The translations under genes were made by a program, and so were the position numbers. A DNA stretch of 64,000 bases, taken from NCBI GenBank assembly GCA_051867655.1, contig JBJDYV010000107.1:1-64000 (forward strand), in the 5' to 3' direction. Origin of the DNA: JAJPXI01 sp051867655 (lineage in GTDB: Bacteria > Bacillota > Clostridia > Oscillospirales > Oscillospiraceae). This document shows, one piece after another, positions 56,026 to 64,000 of this stretch (position 1 is its first letter; each line of letters opens with the position of its first letter). A model generated the notes under the pieces. That model was not told where the DNA came from and did no database searches. It worked only from the letters and a program-made list of their open reading frames with translations.

Positions 56026-56525
56026 GGGATCACCCTCCAAATCTTTTGCCACTGATGGGGCGTCAGGCAGACTTTGGGAGTCGCCAGCATGTAAATCGCG
56101 TAATCGATCAGAAGCAGGACGAAGGCGGCCAGCAGGCAGGCCGCGAGGGCCAGCAGCGGCAGGGTCCAGCAGCGGCGGTGCCGCTCCCAGCGGTCGGGCA
56201 GGCGGCGCATCAGGTAGACGCTCTTGCTGCCCTGGTGGTGATAAGCATAGTGGAGCGGAATAAACGCCGCCAGGCAGAGCGCCAGAATCGCGAAGCCCAG
56301 CAGAGCTCCGCCCAGTACGTTCACGAAGTCCGGCATGACAGCGTCGGGCCGCAGGGTGCGCTCCATTCCATTTTTCCAATACAGCTGATCCAGCGCGCTG
56401 CAGAAGCAGCAGAGAAAATAGACCAGACCGATCAACGCGGCGAGTACCATTCCGAACCCGAAAATCTGCTTCTCCCGCCGCAGGTCCCACCCCGGCGGGG
56501 CAAAACGGGACAGATCAAGTTTCAT
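56022..56525 (-). CDS. Membrane protein of the GntR-regulated ABC operon
   Basis: ATG 56525 overlaps the upstream gene by 11 bp. The 167-residue product has four likely membrane helices (near 24-46, 68-92, 118-140 and a short one after), with a basic stretch SVYLMRRLPDRWERHRRCW in between. This amphipathic YLMRRLP motif is typical of ABC-2-type permease subunits in Ytr-like systems. It probably pairs with the 56515-57234 product. Confidence 0.78.
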   Translation of the reverse strand: MKLDLSRFAPPGWDLRREKQIFGFGMVLAALIGLVYFLCCFCSALDQLYWKNGMERTLRPDAVMPDFVNVLGGALLGFAILALCLAAFIPLHYAYHHQGSKSVYLMRRLPDRWERHRRCWTLPLLALAACLLAAFVLLLIDYAIYMLATPKVCLTPHQWQKIWRVIP

Positions 56526-57234
56526 GGGACGGTTCCCCCTCCCCTTCATAGAAGAAGATGTAATAGACCGTGAAGGCGGCCACGACCAGGACAGTGAACA
56601 GGCCTGCGGCGGCGTTGCCGATCCCCCGGAGGAAGAATCCCACCACCACGGCGGTCAGAACGATCTGTCCCCAGATGCCCCGGTCCGCCCGGCCCGGACG
56701 GCGGGCGGCGCAGATGCCCAGGGTCAGGGCGAAGACCGCGTTGCGCATCCAGAACACCGCGTCCTCAAAGGGCAGCAGCGAGTGGAGGAACTTGCTGCGG
56801 TAAAAAGCCAGAAACACCGTCTGGCCCGTGATGTACTCCGCCGGTGCTTTGGCCGTGTACACGCGGCAGAGGACAATGGCGATCAGAATCTGCACCGCCC
56901 AGAACAAGAGGTAACAAAACACGTTGTACACGCTCTGCCAGAAGGCCACCCATCCCCCGGAGACCGACAGGCGCATCGCGGTATAGCTCCCGCTGACCTG
57001 GCGGCACGCCCGGGAGAGAAGGGCCGTCAGCAGCAGGAAGCAGATTCCGAACACCCAGACCATCCGGCTGTTCTGCACCACGCGCTCCAGGCTGAAGCCG
57101 TTGTCCGTGGGGCCCCGGCTCATTGCCAACCAGAACAGAGCGCCCTCCACGGCGGCCATCAGCACGAACAGGCCAAGAATTTTGTAAATCGTGCTGCGCG
57201 CCATCAGCATAAACACAGAAAGATGCTTTTTCAT
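56515..57234 (-). CDS. ABC transporter permease-like membrane protein
   Basis: ATG 57234 follows GGAGG; a longer frame to 57264 overlaps the regulator. The 239-residue product has six likely helices (15-38, 52-78, 95-128, 165-185, 197-215, 218-238). Residues 84-100 (TAMRLSVSGGWVAFWQSVYN) resemble the elbow of ABC-2 permeases. It lies between the GntR regulator and the second membrane subunit. Confidence 0.78.
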   Translation of the reverse strand: MKKHLSVFMLMARSTIYKILGLFVLMAAVEGALFWLAMSRGPTDNGFSLERVVQNSRMVWVFGICFLLLTALLSRACRQVSGSYTAMRLSVSGGWVAFWQSVYNVFCYLLFWAVQILIAIVLCRVYTAKAPAEYITGQTVFLAFYRSKFLHSLLPFEDAVFWMRNAVFALTLGICAARRPGRADRGIWGQIVLTAVVVGFFLRGIGNAAAGLFTVLVVAAFTVYYIFFYEGEGEPSHET

Positions 57235-57244
57235 TCCCTCCACC

Positions 57245-57616
57245 TCACTCCCAGTATGTTTCAATCAGGGCCAGGGCCTCCTCCTTGGAAAGGCCCATCT
57301 GCCGCATGGCGCTGACGATGCTTTTGGCGTCGTTTTCCAGCAGCTCCCCGCGGACCCGCTCGGTCTTCTCCCCGTCCAGCACCATATAGCTTTTTGCCCC
57401 GGAGTGAGACTGGACCAGCCCCTCCTCCTCCAGCAGGCGGTACGCCTTCTGCACGGTGTTGGGGTTGACGCCCAGCAGAGCGGACAGCACCCGCCGGGAC
57501 GGCAGCTCGTCACCGTCCACGATGGTGCCCGCGATGATCCCCCGCTTCACAAATAGAAGGATCTGCAGGTAGATGGGCATCCCATCCTCCAACACAAAGC
57601 TGTCAAACGAGAGCAC
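57245..57616 (-). CDS. GntR-family (YtrA-type) transcriptional regulator
   Basis: The start is GTG 57616, behind GGAGGGGAG. The 123-residue repressor-type protein has a winged helix (PIYLQILLFVKRGIIAGTIV, LPSRRVLSALLGVNPNTVQKAYRLLEEEGLV). A short C-terminal helical dimerisation tail follows, with no ligand-binding domain, as in the YtrA subfamily. It is the first gene of its operon and very likely binds the duplicated operator in its own promoter. Ytr systems respond to cell-wall-acting antibiotics; the inducer here is unknown. Confidence 0.92.
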   Translation of the reverse strand: MLSFDSFVLEDGMPIYLQILLFVKRGIIAGTIVDGDELPSRRVLSALLGVNPNTVQKAYRLLEEEGLVQSHSGAKSYMVLDGEKTERVRGELLENDAKSIVSAMRQMGLSKEEALALIETYWE

Positions 57617-57640
57617 GCGGCTCCCCTCCTCTTTTCTTCG

Positions 57641-57706
57641 AACCGTGTTAGTCGAGTAATACAGTTCTTCTAACCGTATTATACAAGTAATACAGTTTTC
57701 TGTCAA
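57641..57706 (-). promoter_or_regulatory. Consensus promoter with two GntR-type operators
   Basis: On the minus strand TTGACA (57701-57706), 17-bp spacer, TATAAT (57678-57683): a full consensus promoter. Two 26-bp copies of one element start 31 bp apart (57641-57666 and 57672-57697; 22 of 26 identical), about three helix turns. The upstream copy covers the spacer and -10; the other lies just after the expected start of transcription. Each copy contains TTA...TAATAC-type inverted symmetry, as YtrA-type sites do. Confidence 0.8.
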
Positions 57707-57716
57707 TCGGATTTTG

Positions 57717-57756
57717 CAAAAAAAGAAACCAGCCGCTCTGCAGAGCAGCTGGTTTC
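57717..57756 (-). terminator. Terminator of greA-lysS
   Basis: GAAACCAGC (57725-57733) pairs with GCTGGTTTC (57748-57756) around an inner GCTCTG-CAGAGC hairpin, followed on the minus strand by TTTTTTTGC. Confidence 0.85.
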
Positions 57757-57772
57757 CAAAAAATCAAAGATT

Positions 57773-59281
57773 TCAATCCAACGGCTTCATGGTGGGGAAG
57801 AAAATGACCTCCCGGATGGTGTCGTTGTTGGTCAGCATCATGACGGCGCGGTCGATGCCGATGCCCAAGCCGCCCGTGGGGGGCAGGCCGTATTCCAGGG
57901 CGTTGATATAGTCCTCGTCCATCATGCCGGCCTCGCTGTCGCCCTTGGCGCGCAACTCCACCTGCTTCTGGAAGCGGGCCTTCTGGTCGATGGGGTCGTT
58001 CAGCTCGGAGAAGGCGTTGCCCATCTCGCTGCGGCAGATGAACAGCTCAAAGCGCTCGGTCAGGCGGGGGTCCTTGGGGGAGCGCTTGGCCAGGGGGGAC
58101 ACGTCCACCGGGTGCATGGTGATGAAGGTGGGCTGGATCAGCTGCTCCTCCACCTTCTGGTCGAAGACCTCGTACAGGGCATTGCCCCAGGTCTTGTCGG
58201 CGGTGGCGGGCAGTTCCACGCCGATGGCCTGGGCGGCGGCCACGGCCTCGGCGTCGTCCGTGATGGCCATGAAATCAACGCCCGCGTACTGCTTGACGGC
58301 CTCGGCCATGGTCAGGCGGGGCCAGCCGGGGGTCAGGTCGATGTCCTGGCCCTGCCACTGGATCTGATAGGTGCCCAGGATCTTCTGGGCCGCGGAGGAG
58401 AGCAGCTCCTCAAACAGGTCCATCATATCGTTAAAGTCGGCGTAGGCCTGGTACAGCTCCACGCTGGTGAACTCGGGGTTGTGCTTGGGGTCCATGCCCT
58501 CGTTGCGGAAGATGCGGCCCACCTCGTACACCCGCTCGATGCCGCCCACCACTAGGCGCTTCAGGTGCAGCTCGGTGGCGATACGCATGTACATGTCGAT
58601 GTCCAGGGTGTTGTGGTGGGTGACGAAGGGCCGGGCGGTGGCGCCGCCGGAGATGGTGTTCAGAACGGGGGTCTCCACCTCCATGTAGCCCCGCGCGTCC
58701 AGGAAATCGCGCACGTGCTTGATAAACTTGGAGCGCACCTCGAAGGTCTTGCGCACCTCGGGGTTGACGATCAGGTCCACATAGCGCTGGCGGTAGCGGG
58801 TCTCCAGGTCGGTCAGGCCGTGAAACTTCTCGGGCAGGGGGCGCAGGGACTTGGACAGCAGGGTGATCTCAAAGGCCTTGACGGAGATCTCCCCCCGCTT
58901 GGTGCGGAAGGCCTCGCCCTGGACGCCCACGATGTCGCCGATATCGTATTTCTTGAAGCGGGCCAGGGTCTCCTCCCCCACGTCGTCAATGCGGACGTAG
59001 AGCTGGATGCGGCCCGCGCCGTCCTGTAGGTCGGCAAAGACAGCCTTACCCATGCCGCGCTTGCTCATCAGGCGGCCGGCCACGCTGACGCGCTGGCCTT
59101 CCAGGGCCTCAAAATTGTTCTTGATCTCCTCGCTGTGGTGGGTCACCTCATAGCGGGTGATGGTAAAGGGGTCGTTGCCGCTCTCCTGCAGCTCGGTCAG
59201 CTTATCCCGGCGGATCTGCAGCAGATCGGACAGGGAGGGCTCCTCCTGCTGGGGCTGATTCTGATTCTTTTCTTCCGACAT
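57773..59281 (-). CDS. lysS: Lysine--tRNA ligase (class II)
   Basis: ATG 59281 fits the GGAG ribosome site best. The 502-residue enzyme has an OB-fold anticodon domain (VSVAGRLMSKRGMGKAVFADLQD, residues about 65-90). The class II core shows motif 1 (FLDARGYMEVETPVL), motif 2 (RIFRNEGMDPKHNPEFTSVELYQAY) and motif 3 (GLPPTGGLGIGIDRAVMML). Normal length. It lies 27 bp after greA and shares its promoter; greA-lysS is a common Firmicutes pair. Confidence 0.97.
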   Translation of the reverse strand: MSEEKNQNQPQQEEPSLSDLLQIRRDKLTELQESGNDPFTITRYEVTHHSEEIKNNFEALEGQRVSVAGRLMSKRGMGKAVFADLQDGAGRIQLYVRIDDVGEETLARFKKYDIGDIVGVQGEAFRTKRGEISVKAFEITLLSKSLRPLPEKFHGLTDLETRYRQRYVDLIVNPEVRKTFEVRSKFIKHVRDFLDARGYMEVETPVLNTISGGATARPFVTHHNTLDIDMYMRIATELHLKRLVVGGIERVYEVGRIFRNEGMDPKHNPEFTSVELYQAYADFNDMMDLFEELLSSAAQKILGTYQIQWQGQDIDLTPGWPRLTMAEAVKQYAGVDFMAITDDAEAVAAAQAIGVELPATADKTWGNALYEVFDQKVEEQLIQPTFITMHPVDVSPLAKRSPKDPRLTERFELFICRSEMGNAFSELNDPIDQKARFQKQVELRAKGDSEAGMMDEDYINALEYGLPPTGGLGIGIDRAVMMLTNNDTIREVIFFPTMKPLD

Positions 59282-59308
59282 GTCCATTCTCCTTTGTACT
59301 TCGATCCC

Positions 59309-59782
59309 TTACCGCTGGATATCGACGACCTGATAGTGGATGGTGCCTGCCGGGGCCTCCACCACCACGTCGTCCCCGACGGCCTTACCCAGCAGGGCCC
59401 TGCCGAAGGGAGATTCCTCCGAAATGCGGCCGTTCATGGGGTCGGCCTCCTGGGAGCCCACCACCTGGTAGGTCTCCTTCTCCTGGAACTCCACATCCAA
59501 GACCGTGATCGTCGCGCCCAGGCGGACGGTGTCATGGTCCTCCTTGTGTTCCTCGATGACCACATAGTTGGCCAGAATGTTCTCGATCTCGGCGATGCGG
59601 GAATAGAGCTTGCCCTGCTCGTTCTTGGCCTCATCGTACTCGCTGTTCTCGCTCAGGTCGCCAAAGGAACGGGCCTCCTTGATCTGGTCGGCCACCTCTT
59701 TTTCGCGCACGGTCTTCAGATAGGTCAGTTCGTTTTTCAGTTCTTCCAGGCGCTCGGCGCTGAGTTTGTATTCCTTCGCCAT
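59309..59782 (-). CDS. greA: Transcription elongation factor GreA
   Basis: ATG 59782 follows AAGGAG. The 157-residue factor has the N-terminal coiled-coil hairpin with the acidic tip (EARSFGDLSENSEYDEAKNEQ) that enters the RNA polymerase secondary channel. The C-terminal FKBP-like domain is TYQVVGSQEADPMNGRISEESPFGRALLGKAVGD. It rescues backtracked polymerase. First gene of the greA-lysS operon. Confidence 0.97.
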   Translation of the reverse strand: MAKEYKLSAERLEELKNELTYLKTVREKEVADQIKEARSFGDLSENSEYDEAKNEQGKLYSRIAEIENILANYVVIEEHKEDHDTVRLGATITVLDVEFQEKETYQVVGSQEADPMNGRISEESPFGRALLGKAVGDDVVVEAPAGTIHYQVVDIQR

Positions 59783-59811
59783 GATATTACTCCTTTTCCT
59801 ATTATAGAAAT

Positions 59812-59828
59812 GAGCCGCTCCGCGGCTC
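59812..59828 (-). promoter_or_regulatory. Hairpin in the greA leader
   Basis: GAGCCGC (59812-59818) pairs with GCGGCTC (59822-59828) with a three-base loop, within the roughly 75-nt 5' leader of greA and followed on the minus strand by ATTTCTATAAT. A weak attenuator is possible. Confidence 0.4.
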
Positions 59829-59864
59829 GATGATTTTTGTATTGATTTTGTCACTATTTAAGTT

Positions 59865-59893
59865 ATTATATGTACTTTCAGCCAACCTGTCAA
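59865..59893 (-). promoter_or_regulatory. Consensus promoter of greA-lysS
   Basis: On the minus strand TTGACA (59888-59893), 17-bp spacer, TATAAT (59865-59870). The -35 box lies only seven bases after the stop of the upstream gene. Confidence 0.85.
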
Positions 59894-59899
59894 GCAAAA

Positions 59900-60541
59900 T
59901 CAAATTTGAAGCGTGATCTGCTCCGTTTTCACGCGGCCGCATTCCCAAAGGGCACTGAGGAGGGGCAGCACCTCACAGTCCGGCGGCAAAACAGCGCCCG
60001 CCAGCGCATACCGGGCCCCTGCCAGGATCGGCCCGCCGTCGAAGCGCAGGATCAGGTCGGCCCGGGCCGACCGGGCGGGCAGAATGGGCAGGCCGTACTC
60101 CCGCCGCAGGCGGGCGGCGATTGTGCCGCCCCCCGGAACATCGATGACCAGGTTGCGCACCAGGGGGCACAGATCCCAGGCCACCCGCGCCATGTCGGGG
60201 CTCTCCCGCGCCCCCGTCAGCTGCAGCACCGCGTTCTGCGGCTGAATCCCCCGGGCCGCCAGCGCCGCCCGGACCCAGGCGGGGGCCAGCGCGCACTGCA
60301 AAGCCTGCGTATCCACCGGACGCAGGCCCTGCTCCCGCAGAAGCGGCCAGAGGGGGAAGACCGGCGGCGTCAGCACCCGGGTCACCCGCTGCTCGATCAG
60401 CAGGCGGACGCCCTTTTTCACGCGCCGCTCCTGTCCCCGCGTCCGCTCAGGCAGGGACAGGGTCAGCAGCGGCAGGTCCAGCAGCCGCTCGCTTTCCAGC
60501 CGTATTTTTCGCTCTCCGTTCCACCGTATTCGTCCCAGCAT
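59900..60541 (-). CDS. Protein of unknown function, Arg/Leu-rich
   Basis: ATG 60541 follows GGGGGCGG; the longer frame to 60640 covers the terminator of the upstream operon. The 213-residue basic product starts LGRIRWNGERKIRLESERLL and has alternating hydrophobic strands and helices (RVTRVLTPPVFPLWPLL, NLVIDVPGGGTIAARLRREY). It lacks signal and membrane segments. The GGG loop and surrounding strands could bind nucleotide or phosphate, but no known motif is complete. It stands alone between two terminators or promoters. Family unknown to me. Confidence 0.65.
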   Translation of the reverse strand: MLGRIRWNGERKIRLESERLLDLPLLTLSLPERTRGQERRVKKGVRLLIEQRVTRVLTPPVFPLWPLLREQGLRPVDTQALQCALAPAWVRAALAARGIQPQNAVLQLTGARESPDMARVAWDLCPLVRNLVIDVPGGGTIAARLRREYGLPILPARSARADLILRFDGGPILAGARYALAGAVLPPDCEVLPLLSALWECGRVKTEQITLQI

Positions 60542-60593
60542 TGTCCGCCCCCCGCCTCTTCCCCATTCTATGCGGGAAACGGAAAAGCAGAAC

Positions 60594-60629
60594 GGGAGCG
60601 CTGCGGAACGATCCTTCCGCGACGCTCCC
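60594..60629 (-). terminator. Terminator after the S41 protease gene
   Basis: GGGAGCG (60594-60600) pairs with CGCTCCC (60623-60629), enclosing an inner CGGAA/TTCCG stem, eight bases after the stop codon. The tail on the minus strand is only moderately T-rich (GTTCTGCTTTTC). Confidence 0.65.
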
Positions 60630-60636
60630 GCTTGAT

Positions 60637-61755
60637 TCACTTCAAACTCTCCACGGCGGCGGCAAGCTGGTTGTCCTCCGGGCCGGTCCGCTCCAGCTCG
60701 ATGTCCGGGGTGATGCCCACCCCGATCAGGGAGACCCCCGAGCCGGTGTAGTAGGTCTTGGTGGAGATGTTCAGCGCCCGGCCGCCGGGCAGCGGCAGGG
60801 TCTGCTGGGAGTAGCCCTTGCCGCAGGTGGGCTCGCCCACGATGGTGGCCCCCACGCTCTCCCGCAGCTGGGCAGCGAACAGCTCGGCTGCGCTGTAGGT
60901 GTCGCCGTTGACCAGCACGGCCATGGGCACGTCCACGCAGTCGGCGTCGGATCTGATGGTCTTCCTGGGGCCCGCCCGGGTGCCGCTGCGGAAGATGTCC
61001 CCTTCGGGCAGCAGGTAGTCCAGCAGGTCGGTCAGCTCGTCCAGATAGCCGCCGGGGTTGTCCCTCATATCAAAGACGAAGGAGACCGCCCCCTGGTCCA
61101 GCAGGTCCTCCACCGCCGCCTTCACATGGTCGGCGGAGCCTTTGTAAAAATTGGCCAGAGCCACATAGCCCACGTTGTCCTCCAGCAGCTCATAGGTCAC
61201 CGGGTCCTTCTCCAGGCGCGCACGGGTGACCGTGACTTCGCGGGCGGTCCCCTCCGCGTCCAGCACGGTCAGGACCACCTGGGTGCCCTCCTCGCCCTGG
61301 ATCAGAGAGGTGCCGTTGTAAACATTGTCGCCGGTCAGGTCGTTTCCGTCCGCGGCGGTGATGATCTCCCCGGGCAGCAGACCGGCCGCCTCGGCGGGGC
61401 CGCCCTCTGTCACCTCCTGAATGTGCAGGCCGTCCACCTCGTAGGTGATCGTCACGCCGATTCCCACGTAGGCGTTGGCCCGGCGCAGCTTCGACGCGGC
61501 ATAGCTCTCGGCGTCCATATAGTAGGACCAGCGGTCCCCCAGGGACTCCACCATGGCGTCCAGGGCGGCGTCCGCCATGGCGTCTTTATCGTACTCCCCC
61601 ACGAACTGGGTGTTGATGTACGCCGCGCCGGCGGTGATGGCCAGGCCGGAAGAGCCCAGCACCAGCCAGGCAGTTAGGGCAACGGCCCCCAGGGTGACAA
61701 GCACCGAGAGGGCCGCGGTGAGAATGATCGCTTTTGTGCTAAAACGTTTTTTCAT
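60637..61755 (-). CDS. S41 family C-terminal processing protease (CtpA-like)
   Basis: The 372-residue protease has an N-terminal membrane anchor (AIILTAALSVLVTLGAVALTAW). A PDZ domain follows (about 95-180, GIGVTITYEVDGLHIQEVTE, AGLLPGEIITAADG), then the S41 catalytic domain: FDMRDNPGGYLDELTDLLDYL, the nucleophile Ser in LVNGDTYSAAELFAAQL and the general-base Lys in TCGKGYSQQ. It works outside the membrane. It lies 12 bp after an M23 hydrolase gene in the ftsEX operon, as seen in many Firmicutes, so it probably processes a wall-division protein. Confidence 0.94.
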   Translation of the reverse strand: MKKRFSTKAIILTAALSVLVTLGAVALTAWLVLGSSGLAITAGAAYINTQFVGEYDKDAMADAALDAMVESLGDRWSYYMDAESYAASKLRRANAYVGIGVTITYEVDGLHIQEVTEGGPAEAAGLLPGEIITAADGNDLTGDNVYNGTSLIQGEEGTQVVLTVLDAEGTAREVTVTRARLEKDPVTYELLEDNVGYVALANFYKGSADHVKAAVEDLLDQGAVSFVFDMRDNPGGYLDELTDLLDYLLPEGDIFRSGTRAGPRKTIRSDADCVDVPMAVLVNGDTYSAAELFAAQLRESVGATIVGEPTCGKGYSQQTLPLPGGRALNISTKTYYTGSGVSLIGVGITPDIELERTGPEDNQLAAAVESLK

Positions 61756-61767
61756 AATTTGATTCCT

Positions 61768-63027
61768 TTAATGTTCCAGCGGGATCACTTGTCCGTTATA
61801 AAGAAGCCACAGATTCAGATTGGGATAATAGCTGATGGCGTCTTGCCGCACATTGTTGACACGGACCTCAAAATGGAGGTGGTTGCCGTTGGAGGAACCG
61901 GTGGAGCCCACCTTGCCCAGCTCCTGGCCCTGGCTGACCGCCTGACCCGCCGATACGGAACGGCTGGACATATGGGCATAGAGGGTGGTCACGCCGTCAT
62001 AGTGATCGACCACCACATAGTTTCCATAAGAGCTGTTGTACGCGGAAGTAATGACCGTACCCCCCCGGGCCGCCTTGATGGGGGTGCCGTAGGACGCCCG
62101 GATATCGGTTCCCAGGTGATTGCCCGGCTTTCCGGTGATGGGGTGAATGCGGGGGCCAAACAGCGAGGTTACCACATAGCAGCCGTCCAGCGGCCAGAGG
62201 TAGCCGGAGCCGGTATCGGCCTTCTGGATCTGCCCGGCGGCGATCTGGCGCCGCAGCTCTTCCTGCTTGGCGGCGATCTCGTCGTCCAGGGCGGTCATCT
62301 GGCTGTCCAGCTTGTCGAGTTTGCTCTCATACTGGTCCTGCTTGGCCTGCAGCTCAGCCAGCAACGTATTGATGGTGGCCTTCTTGGCATCCAGCTCCGC
62401 CTTCTGGGCGTCCAGCGCCGTCTTGGCGTCCACCTGCTCCGCCCGGGCGCTCTCCAATGCGGCCTTGGCGTTCTCCACGTCGATGCGGGCCTGCTCCAGG
62501 GCGTCCATGACCGCGTTGTCATACTCCGCCGTTTCATTGATCATCATGGCCCGGTCCAGCAGGTCGTTGAAGTCGGCGGCGCCGAACAGGATCTGCCAGT
62601 AGGTCACGGTGCCCTGTTCCTCCATCATCCGTACCCGCTGGCACGCCTCCTCATAGTGCTGCGCTTCCCGCTCCTGGGCCTCGGCCAGGTTGACCTCCTC
62701 CTGAGCGATCTGCTCGTCGTATTTGGCGATCAGGGCCGTCGTGGTGGCGATCTGCTCCTCCACCACGTTGATCTCCTGCTCCACCACCAGCTTTTTGGAC
62801 AGGGCGCTGTTGATTTCACCCTCCAGCGCGGCAAGCTGGTTGTTCAGGTTCTTCTTCGTCTGGGCCAGGGCGGCGGCATCCTCCTTCAGGGCGTCGATCT
62901 CCTTCTGGGTGACGGCGCCGGCGCTGTTGCTCAGGATCATGGTGATCGTCGGCAGGATCATCAAAAGGGCCAGCAGAAGGGCCAGCACGGCAATGATTTT
63001 CTTTTGGTGTTTGCGGAAAAATTTCAT
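61768..63027 (-). CDS. Murein hydrolase, M23 (LytM) domain with coiled coil, FtsEX-associated
   Basis: ATG 63027 is used. The 419-residue exported protein has a signal/anchor segment (IIAVLALLLALLMILPTITM). A long coiled coil (about 40-270) is interrupted by TYWQILFGAADFNDLLDRAMM. The C-terminal M23 endopeptidase domain has zinc ligands in NHLGTD and HLHFEV. This is the EnvC/CwlO/PcsB plan, in which the coiled coil binds FtsX and ATP hydrolysis by FtsE activates the hydrolase. It directly follows ftsX by 18 bp. Confidence 0.94.
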   Translation of the reverse strand: MKFFRKHQKKIIAVLALLLALLMILPTITMILSNSAGAVTQKEIDALKEDAAALAQTKKNLNNQLAALEGEINSALSKKLVVEQEINVVEEQIATTTALIAKYDEQIAQEEVNLAEAQEREAQHYEEACQRVRMMEEQGTVTYWQILFGAADFNDLLDRAMMINETAEYDNAVMDALEQARIDVENAKAALESARAEQVDAKTALDAQKAELDAKKATINTLLAELQAKQDQYESKLDKLDSQMTALDDEIAAKQEELRRQIAAGQIQKADTGSGYLWPLDGCYVVTSLFGPRIHPITGKPGNHLGTDIRASYGTPIKAARGGTVITSAYNSSYGNYVVVDHYDGVTTLYAHMSSRSVSAGQAVSQGQELGKVGSTGSSNGNHLHFEVRVNNVRQDAISYYPNLNLWLLYNGQVIPLEH

Positions 63028-63045
63028 ACGCGTCTCCTTCCACAC

Positions 63046-63933
63046 TCAGACCTGAAGGAACTTGCGGATGGCCAGCAAGGAGCCGCCCACGCCGACGACG
63101 AAGCCCGCGCCGGCGAAGATGCCCAGCACCCGCAGGGCCATCTGCCGGAACGGAACGATCACGATAAAGGACAGGATGCCGCTGCTGGCCGTCACGGAGT
63201 CGGCGATCAGCGTGTACACCCCCCACTGCAGCAGGAAGGCGATACCGGCGCCCAGAAGGCCGAGGATCATGCCCTCAAAGACAAAGGGCCAGCGGATAAA
63301 GGCGTTGGTGGCGCCGCACATCTTCATAATGGCGATCTCCTCCCTGCGGGAGAAGGTGGCCAGCTTGATGGTGTTGGCGATGATGAACAGGGAGATCAGG
63401 AACAGGATGGCGATCAGGATCATAGCGATGCCGCCGGCCACATTGCGGGCGGCGACCATGCCCTCCGCCACCTCGGGCGCGGCGTTATAGTCCGCGATCT
63501 GAGGCAGGGCGGCCACCTGTTTGATGGTATCCTCCAACTGCTCAATGTCCACCACATGGATGGAATAGCGATGGCGGTATGTACTCTCCGGGAAAACTTC
63601 AAATGCCTCCCGGTTCATTTTTTCCAGAAAGCTCTCCATCGCCTCTCCCCGGCTGATGAAGGTGGCGGAGGCCACGTTGGGGATGGCCTCGATTTTGGAC
63701 TGGAGGGCCCGGGCCTCCTCCTCGCTCAGGCTTTCGTCAATGTAGGCCAGAAACTCGTTTTCGTCCTCCAGCTTGGTCAGGTTGTGCTCCAGGTTCACGG
63801 CCACCAGGGAGAAGGTCCCCATGATCAGCAGACAGGCCACGATCATGCACACCGCCGCGAAGGACATAAAGCCGTGGGTAAAGATGGCCCGGAAGCCCTC
63901 TTTGAGATAATATCCCGTGTTAATTCGTTTCAT
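63046..63933 (-). CDS. ftsX: Cell-division ABC transporter permease FtsX
   Basis: ATG 63933 lies within the end of ftsE. The 295-residue protein has four membrane helices (near 24-48, 173-198, 222-247, 262-285). The large extracellular loop after helix 1 (NLTKLEDENEFLAYIDES...) binds the hydrolase. The cytoplasmic motif FSRREEIAIMKMCGATNAFI is the FtsE contact. With FtsE and the M23 protein it couples division to wall cutting. Confidence 0.95.
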   Translation of the reverse strand: MKRINTGYYLKEGFRAIFTHGFMSFAAVCMIVACLLIMGTFSLVAVNLEHNLTKLEDENEFLAYIDESLSEEEARALQSKIEAIPNVASATFISRGEAMESFLEKMNREAFEVFPESTYRHRYSIHVVDIEQLEDTIKQVAALPQIADYNAAPEVAEGMVAARNVAGGIAMILIAILFLISLFIIANTIKLATFSRREEIAIMKMCGATNAFIRWPFVFEGMILGLLGAGIAFLLQWGVYTLIADSVTASSGILSFIVIVPFRQMALRVLGIFAGAGFVVGVGGSLLAIRKFLQV

Positions 63934-64000
63934 GGTCGTAATACCCGCCTGTTCCGTCACTGGTGATGCGGCCGTTCTCAATGGTGATGACCCGCTTGGC
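63920..64000 (-). CDS. ftsE: Cell-division ABC ATP-binding protein FtsE, C-terminal end (partial)
   Basis: Only the last 26 codons are inside the window, read from 64000 down: AKRVITIENGRITSDGTGGY, then YDHETN and stop. The KRVITIENGRI motif is the typical end of FtsE. It overlaps the ftsX start by 14 bp. Confidence 0.85.
   Translation of the reverse strand, partial: AKRVITIENGRITSDGTGGYYDHETN

Noticed and set aside
1..64000. CRISPR array or rRNA genes
   Set aside because: I saw no regularly spaced direct repeats with unique spacers and no rRNA-like sequence; the only tandem repeats are protein-coding (72 bp and 1,194 bp).

Overview
The window joins two very different stretches of DNA. Positions 1 to about 27,280 are the tail, host-recognition and lysis modules of a siphovirus-type prophage: moderate GC, nearly all genes on the plus strand. 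Positions 27,342 to 64,000 are GC-rich core chromosome of a Gram-positive, Clostridia-like bacterium, every gene on the minus strand. The core gene set (smc-ftsY with rph, rdgB, yhbY, nadD and rsfS; rnc-acpP; plsX, trmFO, topA, dprA; ktrAB; greA-lysS; ftsEX with an M23 hydrolase and a CtpA protease), the sigma-70-type TTGACA/TATAAT promoters and the GC content suggest the Oscillospiraceae (Flavonifractor/Oscillibacter-like). That placement is inference from gene content; no marker rRNA is present.

Prophage, left to right: the end of a tail gene and a small virion gene (1-697); a tape-measure gene broken into pieces (744-10868); distal tail protein (10959-11756); a large tail-tip/fibre protein with a C-terminal S74 intramolecular chaperone (11776-15735); about a dozen small appendage or fibre genes (15756-24440), ending in a fibre with leucine-rich repeats encoded by exact 72-bp DNA repeats; then C39-like endolysin, a three-helix membrane protein, LL-H-type holin and an XhlA-like protein (24608-26696); and a small gene with its own promoter (26806-27081). 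The prophage ends at the 3' side of a tRNA-Gln gene, probably attR. No integrase lies in the window.

The most unusual region is 744-10868. The tape-measure reading frame is interrupted by two group I introns whose P1 and P10 pairings can be written from the sequence and fix both splice sites. Intron 1 (2024-3418) carries an EDxHD/Vsr-like homing endonuclease with six KYG repeats; intron 2 (4000-4355) has no ORF. Forty bases beyond intron 2 the frame is broken again by a 1.75-kb cassette of two antisense genes (a zinc-ribbon protein and a secreted copper-amine-oxidase-N-domain protein) with its own promoter and terminator. Imperfect 9-bp direct repeats flank it, and precise removal at these repeats would rejoin the tape-measure frame.

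The chromosomal part reads as a series of operons running right to left: ftsE-ftsX-M23-ctpA; an unknown gene; greA-lysS; a GntR-controlled ABC transporter operon with duplicated operators; ktrB-ktrA-trmH-dprA-topA-trmFO-plsX behind a structured leader; acpP-rnc; a surface protein with SLH segments and a 398-residue tandem duplication; smc-ftsY-(membrane protein)-rph-rdgB-(zinc ribbon)-yhbY-nadD/yqeK-lcp-rsfS; leuS; tRNA-Gln. Most operons end in clear intrinsic terminators.
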